Shown in pieces: positions 29,734 through 42,100 of a DNA stretch of 64,000 nucleotides; position 1 is the first letter of the stretch; each line of letters opens with the position of its first letter. A model generated the notes under the pieces. It saw nothing but the letters and a program-made list of their open reading frames with translations, did not search any database and was not told the origin of the DNA. Both the position numbers and the translations under genes were made by a program. The stretch is from positions 15,385,161 to 15,449,160 of the forward strand of contig NC_049996.1 in assembly GCF_000003815.2 (NCBI RefSeq). Direction: 5' to 3'. This DNA is from Branchiostoma floridae (taxonomy: Eukaryota > Chordata > Leptocardii > Amphioxiformes > Branchiostomatidae).

Positions 29734-32700
29734 TCAAACTGCCGTTTCCTTTTCCGTGATCATCGTGTGGCACATTTGCATGAGTTTCGTCTCTAGAATA
29801 TCCGGAACCGGTCTTGCCAATGGACTTTCCCGCCAACACGACATCATGACGTCATACATTTCTCCGGAACAATCCGGAGGCTTCCTCAGCCGGATTCCCC
29901 TCCGGAGTGTCCTGGCGAGCTGGTGACAGGTCGGGTGGTTGTTGCCATCGTAACGCGGTTCTCGTCCCAGCGTGGCGATCTCCCACAGCAGCACGCCGAA
30001 GGACCAGACGTCACTCTGACAGGTGTACTCGCCTGTCTCTAAAGATTCCAGAGACATCCAGTTCAACGGCAATACTTCATTTCCTGCGTTGTTTGTATCT
30101 CCGTTAGCCGGTTCTTTGCCACGTTTATTACTAGACACGTGTTGGACAGTGGTATAGACGTCACCGGCCTGTCCGAAGTCGGCCAGCTTGGCCACGTTGT
30201 CGGCAGTGATGAGGACGTTCCGAGCGGCCACGTCACCGTGAGTGAGCGCCAGGCGTTGGAGCTCCTGAAGAGCGCGGGCAATGTGTACGGCGTAGCGGAG
30301 GTTATGTGGGAGAGGCTGCGGTCCGTTTTGCCGTCGTGTCTGTTGCAGCAAACGTAAAAGGCAGCCTTTAGAAGCGTATTCCATGACGATATACTTCTTA
30401 GTCGACTCATTGACCAATGCCAACAGCTGGATGATGTTGGAGCGAAGGTTGTCGTGATGCCGATCCTCGTGCACGGCTACCAAGATGGCCGCCTCCCTGA
30501 AGAGGCTGCGGTAACACGGACCGTCTCGTGTGCGAACCTCCTTGGCAGCAACGGTGACGTCCCCGGCAGATGTCTTGAGCCTGGCCCGAATGACGTGACC
30601 GAACCTACCCATGCCTACCAGGTGACCGAGAGTCAGATGTCGGCTGGTCGTGCCCCAGCGCCTGAGCCAGCCCGGCCGGACGGCCTGTGCCAGATCTGAC
30701 TCCACCTGTGTAATTCATTGATGAATATGATATGATACATTATTGTTAAACGATGCTATTGATTGAGGTTAAATCATGTTGATTTGTATGTATGTGTGTT
30801 TGTGGACTAGATTACTCGAGGTTAGTTCTAATGGATAAAATGGAATTTCCAACTGCTACAAACACGTTCATGCAGTCGTTTGCTTTTGGGGTAGGCATGT
30901 TCTCTTTAACAATACATGGATGAGACCTTAAAGTCTTGAATAATGACATGATTACTTGGCGAAGGGATGTGTTCTTAGAACGCTAGTTGATTGATGCTAA
31001 ACGTGTAATTTATTGTATTATTATTAGTAGACAACTTTTCGCAAATAGTAGTTAATGGAAGAGGACTCCAGGAAGAGTAGTGGATGTATTTCAGCACTAA
31101 TGGAGTCTCCTTGATGAACAAACAAACCAACAAACCTGCTCCAGCTGCAGTAGAGCTTCGGTCTCTCCATCTCTATCGGGCTCCCTGCCGCACACCTGTT
31201 TCCTTTTGTACAGCATTATTATTGTCGCTACACAACCGGCCAGTACGATCATGGATCCGATTGGCACAAGGCTCTCTAGTAGTGGCTCTGCTTGCTTTTC
31301 GTCACAGTTCTTCCCTGTCCAGTGCGCCACGCACGTGCAGCTGCCGTCCACGTTGTCGCAGGTGGCGTTGTTCTTACAGGTGCAGGTCAATCGGCATCCC
31401 AGGCCGTGCCTGTATCTCGGACAGGGTACGTCACACCACAGTCCGTACCAGCCTGCCGTGCAGGTACACTTGCCGTCGCTAGGGCTACAGCTCGCACCGT
31501 TTCGGCAGCGGCACTTCTTCAGGCACCGCTCGCCGAAGGTTCCGTTCGGGCAGGTTGCCTGACACCTGGTTCCCGTCCACCCCGGGGGACAGACGCAACC
31601 AGCCCGCCAGTCACAGGTCGCGCCTTGGAGGCAGTCGCAAGCTTCGTCACAAAGCTCGCCTTTTCTATTGGGCGGACACTTGGCAATGTCAAGTACAATG
31701 GTTGCATTGAAGACATTTCCATCGGCGTCGGAAGCCCGGCACTTGTAGGGACCATTGTCTCTTGACTGTAGGTTGAAAAGAGTTTGTTCTAATCGAGTAG
31801 CATTACTCCTAGCAATCTCTGATCCGTCTGGAAGTCGCAATGCTAACATTGTGGCACTGACGTGATGGACTTGACAGTGAACAGTGACGTTAGCGGAAAT
31901 GTAGATATCAGAAAGGTCGCTAGGTATCGTTGTTACAGAAACACCAGGCTTTGGAATGTCACAGGCGACACCTTGCCACCCAGCTGTACATTTGCAGGCA
32001 CCATTGAAGCCATGGCAACGGGCTCCATTCTTACAGATGCAGATCTGATCACAAAGAATGCCATATTTACCTGGACCGCATCCGACCGGCGTGAAATCTA
32101 ATGTTAGGGTTTCAACATGCACAATGACGTTTCTTCCAAATTGTTTATGGGAAATTTCGAATGGATCCAGCAGTGTCAGAAATTGGCAAACATAGCGCGT
32201 TTTGCTTTTTGTTGGAAATGCAAAGGAAAGTAACCATATCAAAATCGGATTCTGAAGTTTTTCTATCGCCTGAGGGATCTGTTGTTCTAAGTAACGCAAG
32301 TCTTCCCGGTGATTTTTGTGATCGAAAAGCTCTATTGACAGTTCTGACAGTATGTCATCAGATTCAGCATGACATGATAGGACCTGGTACGAATTCTCTC
32401 TCCTCTTCCACTGTCCTGACTCAAAGGCTACGTCTTTAAGATTACGGACTGCGAATGCCATACGAACCTGACAGTTGTTATCTGTTGTGATTACAAGCTT
32501 AGAATTGTCGTCCATTTTCCATCTCTCAAAAGGTTTGCTAATTGTCGTCTCGTAAGAAACAACATCTCCGGCAGCTGTCTCGGCTTCTGCACTCAGCGAA
32601 ATACTGAATTGAAATTCATTAGACCGGTTCCCAGTAAGATTGATCGGTGTTTCACACGTCTCGTTGTACACAGGAGGATAGCCCGAAACGTTTCTCACAT

Positions 32701-33028
32701 TTAATTTGATCCTGACGACATGGTGACCAGGGTCCTGGAGCCCTCCGACACGAAGCTTTAAAAGATACTCCGACTGTACTGACCAGTCCAGCGGCCTGGC
32801 CACCACAACTGTACAGTTCGTACTCACAGAGAAGCGGCCATAGCGATCCCCGTCCAACATCACACACGGAAGTTCCGCTTTCTCCTCTCCCAGCATCTTC
32901 GGCAAACTGACAACACTTGTTCCAATCTTGGCATTTTCAAATACAGACACAGTGAAGTTGATGCCTTCATCGGCCCGGCAAAGTAGAAAATATAGATCCA
33001 GCAGAAGTATGATACCTTTGACTGCCAT
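29734..33028 (-). CDS. Receptor tyrosine kinase copy 2, 954 aa, 2 exons
   Basis: Exon 1 (33028-31136, 631 codons) encodes a signal peptide (MAVKGIILLLDLYFLLC), a cadherin-like repeat, an EGF module, an Ig-like domain, three EGF modules, TM and juxtamembrane ending LLQLEQ. Exon 2 (30705-29734) starts VESDLAQ and carries the whole kinase. The 430-bp phase 0 intron has donor CAG|GTTTGT and acceptor ACACAG. The kinase has GMGRFGHV, VAAKEV, HGDVAARNVL and DFG, with HRD changed to HGD. The activation segment reads DFGQAG (copy 1: DFGQAR). A ~1.9-kb ectodomain exon without introns is unusual in this intron-rich window and suggests an old retrocopy origin or massive intron loss. The start upstream at 33067 is less likely. 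Copy 2 and copy 3 share the intron sequence (for example AACGATGCTATTGATTGA). Confidence 0.9.
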
Positions 33029-33067
33029 ATTGCGGCCACGATTGTGCAAAGAAAGTAAGCAAAGCAA

Positions 33068-34290
33068 GTAAGCAAGCTCTATATCTAGACTTCCGCTTCG
33101 ACAAACAGCACTTCTACAAACAGATCATGTGTCAGTCATGGTTGATGAAGCAAAGCAAATAGTCCTGGGAGCCACTGCATGCAAGGTTTCTAACCTTTTC
33201 ACTCGGGAACATGGTCGGGTTAAAACATGAGAGAGTACCTTTTTAAAGGAAAGCTCGCTCACTTTTTAATTAGCATACCGCTGCATTATAACATCTAAAT
33301 GTATTGACCATTCTTTTTAATGACGTTGTTTTGGAGGAGGTAGATTAGGCCCTTGGAGAATAGAATACTTGAAGTCCTTGGACTTGAACGTCACGTTGCT
33401 TATTTTAAGTACACGGAAGTTCCGCTTTTGTCATATCCTATTGACAGATCATTTACGGACGTAGCTTATTCGAGTCACGTGGCTTTTCAGTCCTAATGAT
33501 GTGGCAACGTTAACAGTGATATCATTTGGGGTACTTGGGAACTCCTGATATGGTAAACTTCACCGTTACACTAGTGACAGCGGTGCTGGTGGAATTCTGG
33601 AAGGGCGTTTTGGGCCGGTATGTAAGACAACGGCAAGTTAGCATGTGGAACCTCTGTCTTATGTTACTACTATTTTGCATCACCGAACTCCTCCCACTTT
33701 AATAAATTTCTCTTTTACATGTGTTCCTCGTAAGGTGAAGTAAGGGGTAATAATGACTGCCTGATTCAGGTGTTATAATGTTTACAGGATGCCGCAATCA
33801 CAGTCAACCCAAGAAAAATCACTGTGGACTGACAGGTGTGATAATGTAGGATGTCACAGTCAACCCAACTTAAAGAAATCACTGTTGTATGTGCCTGGAA
33901 GTCATGAGTACATCTGTTTGAATCCGGTGATATCGTCTTTAATTCTTGTTTCATTGACTACATTGGTTTGTTACAACATAAATGCCTACTTTGATCATCG
34001 TTATAATTATGCAAAGTTTGATGCTTGTGACGCTGTACACATGACCAAATATTTGAATAAAATGTACTATGTTAAATCCCTAACAGGCACTAAAACAAGT
34101 TATCAAGGAAAGTATTCACTGTATAACACCCTAGTAAAGTATATACACAGTTATGGTATGATCAAGGAGCTTTTATACTCCTTTGTATGTTGGTACAGTC
34201 TGAAATTTAGCACATTCGTCCAACTTGCGAAAAGTCCATTCTCGACTAATATGGGATGGACAGCAGAATCTCAACAACACGTCTGCACAC
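33068..34290. other. Intergenic spacer between kinase copies 2 and 3
   Basis: It is collinear with 28604-29733. It shares the CACGTGGCTTTTCAGTCC block, the TAAACTTCACCGTTACACTA block and the AAGGTGAAGTAAGGGGTAAT block. A small internal tandem copy of AATCACTGT / CAGTCAACCCAA occurs at about 33795-33885. I see no coding exon, and the 183-codon open frame here is not conserved in the sister spacer. Confidence 0.6.
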
Positions 34291-37200
34291 TCAAACTGTG
34301 GATTCCTTTTCTATTATCATCGTATGACACATTTGCATGAGTTTCGTCTCTAGAATATCAGGACCCGGTCTTGCTGGTGCACTTTCCCGCCAACACGACA
34401 TCATGACGCCATACATCTCTCCGGAACAATCCGGAGGCCTCCTCAGCCGGACTCCCCTCCGGAGTGTCCGTGCGAGCTGGTGGCACGTTGGCTGGCTGTT
34501 GCCATCGTAACGCGGTTCTCGTCCCAGCGTGGCGATCTCCCACAGCAGCACGCCGAAGGACCAGACGTCACTCTGACAAGTGTACTCGCCTGTCTCTAAA
34601 GACTCCACAGACATCCAGTTCAACGGCAACACTTCAATTCCGTTGTTTGTGTCTCGGTCAGCCGGTTCTGTGCCACGTTTTTCATTAGGTACGTGTTGGA
34701 CAGTGGTATAGACGTCACCGGCCTGTCCAAAGTCGGCCAGTTTGGCCATGTCGTCAGCAGTGATGAGGACGTTCCGAGCGGCCACGTCACCGTGAGTGAG
34801 CGCCAGGCGCTGGAGCTCCTGAAGAGCGCGGGCAATGTGCACGGCGTAGCGGAGATTACTAGTATATGGGAGAGGCTGTGGTCCGTTTTGCCGTCGTGTC
34901 TGTTGCAGCAAACGTAAAAGGCAGCCTTTGGAAGCGTATTGCATGATGATGTATTTTTTGGTTGACTCATTGACCAATGCCAACAGCTGAATGATGTTGG
35001 AGCGAAGGTTGTCGTGATGCCGATCCTCGTGCACGGCTACCAAGATGGCTGCCTCCCTGAAGAAGCTGCGGTAACACGGCCCGTCTCGTGTGCGAACCTC
35101 CTTGGCAGCAACCGTGACGTCCCCGGCAGATGTCTTGAGCCTGGCCCGAATGACGTGACCGAACCTGCCCATACCTATCAGCTGACCGAGTGTCAGATGT
35201 CGGCTGGTCGTGCCCCAGCGCCTGAGCCAGCCCGGCCGGACGGCCTGCGCCAGATCTGACTCCACCTGTGTAATTCATTGATGTATATGATATGATGCAT
35301 GTATTGTTAAACGATGCTATTGATTGATGTGAAATCATGTTAATGTGTATGTATGTCTTTGTTTGTTGACAGCAATACTCGAGGTTAGTTGGAATGGATA
35401 AAATGGAATTTCCAACTGCTACAAACACGTTTATGCAGTCGTTTGCTTTTTGGGTAGGTATGTTCTCTTTAGCAATAAATAGGTAAGACTTCAACGTCTT
35501 GAATAAAGACATGATTATTTTGCAAAGGAATGTGCTCGTGGGATTCTAGTTGATTGATGTTAAACGTGTTACTTATTGTATTATCGTTTTTAGATGGTAA
35601 GTGTTAGTAAGACAACGTTTTGCAAATAGTAGTTAATAGAAGAGGACTCCAGGAAGAGTAGTGGATGTATTTCAACACTAATGGAGACTCATTAAGAAAC
35701 AAAGAAACAAACAAACCTGCTCCAGCTGCAGTAGAGCTTCGGTCTCTCCATCTCTATCGGGCTCCCTGCCGCACACCTGTTTCCTTTTGTACAGCATTAT
35801 TATTGTCGCTACACAACCGGCCAGTACGATCATTGATCCGATTGGCACAAGGCTCTCTAGCAGTGGCTCTGCTTGCTTTTCGTCACAGTTCTTCCCTGTC
35901 CAGGGCGCCACGCACGTGCAGCTGCCGTCCACGTTGTCGCAGGTGGCGTTGTTCTTACAGGTGCAGGTCGATTGACATCCCAGGCCGTGCCTGTATCTTG
36001 GACAGGGTACGTCACACTGCAGTCCGTACCAGCCTGCCGTGCAGGTACACTTGCCGTCGCTAGGGCTACAGCTCGCATCGTTAAAGCAGCGGCACGTCTT
36101 CAGGCACCGCTCGCCGAAGGTGCCGTTCGGGCAGGTTGCCTGACACCTGGTTCCCGTCCACCCCGGGGGACAGAGGCAACCATCCCGCCAGTCACAAGTC
36201 GCGCCTTGGAGGCAGTCACAAGCTTTGTCACAGAGCTCGCCTTTTCGATGAGGAGGACACTTGGCAATGTCAAGTACAATGGTTGCATTGAAGGCATTTC
36301 CATATTCGCCTGAAGCCTGGCACTTGTAAGGACCCTTGTCTTTCAACTGTATGTTGAAAAGAGTTTGTTCTAATCGAGTAGCATTGCTCCTAGCAATCTC
36401 TGATCCGTCTGGAAGTCGCAATGCTAACATTGTGGCACTGACGTGATGGACTTGACAGTGAACAGTGACGTTAGCGGAAATGTAGATATCAGAATTGTCG
36501 CTTGGTGTCGTTGTTGCAGTAACACCAGGCTTTGGAATGTCACAGGCGACACCTTGCCACCCAGCTGTACATTTGCAGGCACCATTGAAGCCGTGACAAC
36601 GGGCACCATTTTTACAGATGCAGATCTGATCACAAAGAATGCCATATTTACTGGGACCGCATCCGATCGATGTCAAATCAAATGTTAGCGTTTGAACATG
36701 TTGTACACTATATTGAGGAATCCTGAATGAACTCAGATATGACGGGAAATCGCACACATGCGTTTTGCTTTTTGTCGTAAATGCAAAGGAAAATAACCAG
36801 ATAAACATCGGATTCTGAAGTTTGTCTATCACTTGAGGGAACTTTTGTTCGAAGTAACGTATTTTGTGCCATTCGCGTTTGTAAAAAAGCTCTATTAACA
36901 GCTCTGGCTGCATATCATCAGATTCTGCACTACATGATATGTTAAGATTCCATGCCCTCTGATACAGTTCTGATGCAATGGCTAAGTCTTTCAGACTACC
37001 GACTGCGATTGCCATACGAGCCTGACAGTTGTTATCTGCTGTGATCACAAATTTATTATTGTCCATGCTCCATCTCTCAAGAGGCTTGCTAATTGTCGTC
37101 TCGTAAGAAACAACATCTCCGGCACTCGTCTCAGCTTCAATATTCAGCGAAACACTGAACAGAAATTCATTAGACCGGTTTCTGGTTAGATCAACCGGTG

Positions 37201-37582
37201 TTTCACACGTCTCGTTGTACACAGGAGGATAGCCCAAAACGTTTCTCACATTTAATTTGATACTGACGACATGGTGACCAGGGTCTTGTAGCCCTCCGAC
37301 ACGAACCTTTAAAAGATACTCCGACTGTACTGACCAGTCCAGTGGCCTGGCCACCACAACTGTGCAGTTCGTACTCACAGAGAAGCGGCCATAGCGATCA
37401 CCCTCCAACATCACACACGGAAGTTCCGCTTTCTCCTCTCCCAACAAAGTCGGCAAGTTGACAACGCCTGTTCCAATCTTGGCATTTTCAGACACAGAAA
37501 CGGTCAAGTTGATACCTTCATCGGCCTGACAAATTAGACAGCAAAGACCCAATAGAAGGAAAGTCTGGTAGTTACTTGTCAT
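34291..37582 (-). CDS. Receptor tyrosine kinase copy 3, 946 aa, 2 exons
   Basis: Exon 1 (37582-35717, 622 codons) starts with a different signal peptide from copies 1 and 2 (MTSNYQTFLLLGLCCLICQ). It then follows the shared order: cadherin-like, unassigned region, EGF, Ig-like, EGF x3, TM. Exon 2 (35265-34291) starts VESDLAQ and encodes the kinase with GMGRFGHV, VAAKEV, HGDVAARNVL and DFGQAG. The 451-bp phase 0 intron matches copy 2 in position and sequence. The Ig and EGF part is very similar to copy 2. The unassigned region between the cadherin-like repeat and the first EGF is the most diverged (for example ELYQRAWNLNISC), pointing to ligand-side divergence. One membrane-proximal EGF has changes such as KTCRCFNDASC. 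The kinase tail is short, without an obvious adaptor-binding cluster. Confidence 0.9.
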
Positions 37583-39179
37583 GGTGTAGCCGATGCGCTA
37601 GATCTGGACACGCTCGTACAACACATCTAGCACTTCATTCATTGTGTTCTGAAGAGATCTTGTGTCACTAAACGTTAAATTGGTTAAAGAGGAACGTAAC
37701 TCTATAAGCAGGTGTCATGTTTCTTAGACGCTATTTTCTTTCTGAACAACAACAACAAAAAAGAATGTATCGGGAACTTAACGTTGATTTGGGAAGTGTT
37801 ACGTCATACAAAGGCTATTTTAACTCCCATTTTACCGCGTTCTATTTGGCGGGGTGATATTAGTCAAGATCTTTATTTGCATGTTCCTGCCCACATGGGA
37901 TAAATGCAGTGATTCAATAGTATTGCATGGAATACTAAAGACTAGATACTATTACAGGTAGTGCTACAATCAAACAATTGAATAAAAATATTTAGAGCTA
38001 TGCTATTACTAAAACTATTTTTTACATGCCTCTTCCCTCTTTTTAAAACAAGTATATACGAACTCACAGAGTTTTTGTTGTACAATGTTGTCTCTGGCTG
38101 TCATTATATATAAAAATAGTTCGTCTTTGGTTAACTGTTTACATAATTAGTAAAAACTTGGCTGAACTTGAACTCTGGACCAAGAAGCCGTGAGGTCGAT
38201 CCCGGCTGTGTCGCTCACCCGACATGCACGCTACCGGAAAGGCCTGCAGTCCTTATACCCCCCTCACATTAGGTGAAAATCGATCGGACGACGAGTCTGC
38301 GAGCTCTAAAGGACTAAATTTATTTATTTATTCATTTATTTATTTATTGTACTTCCCATTAAAAAAATGGGACGACGAGTCTGCGAGCTCTAAATTACGA
38401 GGAGGCATGACCCTGCTGCCGACGAAGAAATGGCAGAGTTTCCCCTTCCGATCAGGGTCATGCCTCCTCGTAATTTAGAGCTCGCACACTCGTCGTCCGA
38501 TTGATTTTCGCCTAATGTAAGGGGGGTATAATACCCCTGTCAAATTTGGTGAAAATCGATCGGACGACCATTCTGCGGCAATCGCCCGAGCCTCGCTTAT
38601 AATAATACCTTTATTGCACAACAATTGTACAATGTACAAAGTATGGCTTATATGTGACAGAGACGGTTTTCAGGTGAAAAATACGCACAACCCTCTGTCG
38701 ATCTTAAATATGGCCGATCTTCCATCGATACGCCCGAAAATCGTGAATGATTTGGCAGGGGTATAAGGACGGGACATAAAGCCGTGTTGCACTCTTCTTT
38801 GTGCTTGTCCAGAAGAATTTCCCAGCATTATGAACCTGTTAATAATGTACATGACGTCTACCTTCTCGGTCAAGATCTAAAAGTGAAATATAAGCTTTTC
38901 ATTGAATTTAACTGGTTCCAGATCATTTTCACTTTGTACAAAGTGTGGTGTCCAAACAATGCGAGATATTATCATGTTAGAAACGGTTTGTTGTGTTTCA
39001 ATTTTCTTATTCTGGAACAAACGCCATACTATTGTAGGGTAAGATACCACAAAACAATCGAGTCCAATCGTCAGCGATACGATTGTTCTAGAACGTCAGA
39101 ATGAGTCGCTGCATAGATACCGTTCGAACAACACCAGCATTCACCACTGGAAGTTTGCCTCGGAAGAAGAGGACATAAA
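37583..39179. other. Intergenic between kinase copy 3 and CCDC60-like gene
   Basis: The two genes are divergent, so promoters of both should lie here. It holds a foldback MITE (38254-38530), a partial second MITE end (38531-38590, CCCCTGTCAAATTTGGTGAA), and a TTTATTGCACAACAATTGTAC-type repeat end at about 38610. No TATA box or coding exon is convincing. Confidence 0.45.
38254..38530. mobile_element. Foldback MITE, TATACCCCCC ends, with nested insertion
   Basis: Left end TATACCCCCCTCACATTAGG and right end CCTAATGTAAGGGGGGTATA are complementary. Inner arms include GAGTCTGCGAGCTCTAAA and ACGAGGAGGCATGACCCTG with complements. The left arm piece GACGACGAGTCTGCGAGCTC occurs twice (about 38288 and 38372), separated by a (TTTA)n-rich insert of about 60 bp. 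This looks like an insertion or repair event within the arm. An intact 193-bp sister is at 55611-55803. Confidence 0.8.
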
Positions 39180-42100
39180 ATGACGGGCTCCACAAATGTG
39201 TCACTAAAGAGGAGGAGCACTCTAACAGGAGAAAAGATCAAGGATCATCATCATCATCCGCACCATCATCATCATCACCATCATGGAGGTAAGGTTATTA
39301 CAAAAGTAGGTCGGGCACAAAATAGGTCGTCGCAGTACTAGTTCTTGAAAAGCCATAGAAAGTTTTCTGTGCACGTCAGCGAGTCGGAAACTGTGGTGGA
39401 TAGTAGAGGAATATGTAAGTTTTGAGACTGTACGGGTTACGATGTTTGTTTGGCTTGGTAGAATTTCGCGCACGAATCCGGTTCCCGCTACGTCTAAAGA
39501 ATGTTAAATGTAAGAATTAAAATGTATACCTAGATACTTACACAAATTATGCCCATGAATATTATGTTGACGTGTTGTGTTTTTTTTTATCTCTTTTATA
39601 TCATTCTTTTCCCTCCCGAAAACTGCACGGCCGGGTCCGGTTTGGAAATGTGACCCAATAAGCCTTAGATATCTTGGTTGTTGTGAATTAAGAACCAAAT
39701 CAAATCAGCTCTATCCGTTCCAGCCCACCACGTGGACTCCGCTACGGTCCTGGCTACAAACATCACCAACTTCGTCCGCAAGAACGCCCCGTCATGCACC
39801 GCGTCAGAGCCCGCCGGTCGCGAAAAGGTACCCGTATTGTTTCGACCGCCCAAACATTTGGTAGTTTTAGATTAATCGATAGATCAATAGATCAGCTATA
39901 TTTGAAGTGGTGAGATTATAGAATTACTATTATTGACCTTATCGTCTCTCCACGTTTTATTGCTTATTGAATGATTGTTAATTGGGCTGTGATGCGTTTA
40001 ATTTTTTCAACAAAATGTGATGATAATATAGGTTGTTTATTTGCAAATACACGCCCGAAGGCTAATTGCATATAGTCTTAAGGGCTAAGATCTGAATAGT
40101 GTGATACATAAAACTAGTGTCTAATCAGCTATATGATACAAGGAACAATTAATTGAACAATACGATATGAGCAGAATTTTACATAATTGTATCTCGTCTG
40201 TCAGTAAATTTTAGATTACGCCATGTCCTAAACTAACCAATATGTAATGTCTTTGTAAGAATTCAGAGTTCAGTCTTAGGGCTGCGAGTTGTTCAATAGC
40301 AATAGACCATTATATTATCCGTGAATAGGTTCATCAGGTTGGTAGGTCACTGAATAAAGAGACTTTTAATAAAGCTGATTGTACATAATTATGTAAATAC
40401 ATGTACTTACGTTTTGTGACTGCATCTGAACTGTGAGCAGCGACTAGTCTCCAAGCAGGCATGAGACAGTATCATAAGCTGGGGAAGGAGTTTAGCTGGC
40501 AGAGGAGTAAGTTGGTCACGCGTGGCCAATTTACTCCTTCCCCAGCTTATGATATTGTCTTATGCCATGCAAGATCTGCTTGGAGATTAAGCAGCATCGC
40601 CTGTCCTGCAGTGGACCAGTCGGAATTGCCCTGAAGAAGGTGACAGTCGGTCATGCACCGAAACGTCGGTGGGAATAAAGCATTGATTGTATAAAAAGAG
40701 TCTCCTTCTTCACCATTATATTATATTACCATATAAGGTTGAGCAGCGCACCAGCCGGATGTACGTCAGCACCCGCCCGGAGGGCATGTGGGAACGTCAC
40801 TTCCGGTTAGTACTCATCTGTCATTTTATGGATGGACTTTCATAAAAGATAGACTGTGTTGATGTGAAACCCGTTGGAAGTCCGACGAAGTACTATGTTA
40901 TACATTTTGCTTAGGCTAAGTTCGAGTTTAGGCTCCGCAGCCGGCTTGCTTTGAACGTCTTTTTAGGCGTTTTGGTTGTCTTTTCTTTTAGCTAACAGAA
41001 CCGCACAAAGCAGCCGCAAAATGAGCGTACATATAGTATGCCGTAATCAAATGGACCAGTCTTTCTTTCTTTTCACTCCTTCTTTCAAACATTTTTTTCT
41101 CCTACAACAAGCCGTCGCCAGAAGCAGCTGCATCAGGGGTTCTTCAGTGTGGCGCACCGCCCGTACCAGGCTATGGGCGACCTGAAGCTAGATCCCCGCC
41201 TTCTGGTCACTCAAGCCCTCAACCTGCCCGTACAAGCCAAGCTCCCGCCTATCAGGCGAACTGTCAAGGTTTGTGTTTTTTGTTTCTTTATTTGTTTGCT
41301 TTGCATTTTTAGTAAACCGCCTTAAGGCGTAACACAGCAGGTTTGTACTGAACAATACAAGCTGCATATCCGGACAGATTTGCCGTTGATCCACTCACAC
41401 GGGACTCCTACTGTTTTCGAACCCAGAATCGAACACCCTGCCGATTGCGCCAACAACCCCATGACAAACTTTTTTTTTGCAACTCATGAAATGATTTCAA
41501 CACAGTAGTGCTGTGCTCAAAACAGCCTTCATCCAGAGAAATTGCTACCATCATCTTTCGCGAAACATAATTTAAGATATGACACATGAATTGTCATCGA
41601 TTTTAAAAAGGATAGAAACGACATTGCGGTTTGGCGAACATTTAACTGTGTGAAGGAATTTATAAAGAGCATTGTTATGAAGGATTGTGGCTTGATACAG
41701 GAAGGAGCTTATGTGTCTTTTCAGATCTGCATTTCGGAAGTGTACGATGGTTGGAATTGATTAATGTTCTTCCAGTTGCTACATTCCATACGTTTTATCT
41801 TCCTAGCCGGACACATCTTCCCCCGATGGCCCTGGCGGGACAGGAGATGTCCCGCTAATGTTGGGGACGGAAACGTTGAAGACCGCCAAGGACTGGCGAG
41901 AAAAGGACGCGAGGACACCTGCCGACTTTCACCAGGTTTGCAGCAGGGTGTATGAGGGGGTCTAGAAATTAAATAGACGAGTTTAATCTAAGTATGAAAG
42001 TTCATCTGTGTTAATTAACCGCATTTTGGAGCAAACTAAAACAACAGGGAAAAGGTGTGAAAGAAGCTGTGTACATTTGAGCACACCGTCCGACGTTGAA

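Noticed and set aside
29734-30705. Kinase exon 2 as a stand-alone cytoplasmic kinase gene
   Set aside because: The supposed start is a GTG right after a splice acceptor, and the upstream exon ends in the matching phase with a donor.
33789-34340. 183-codon + strand open frame between kinase copies 2 and 3
   Set aside because: It is not preserved in the collinear spacer at 28604-29733 and overlaps the end of kinase copy 3 antisense.
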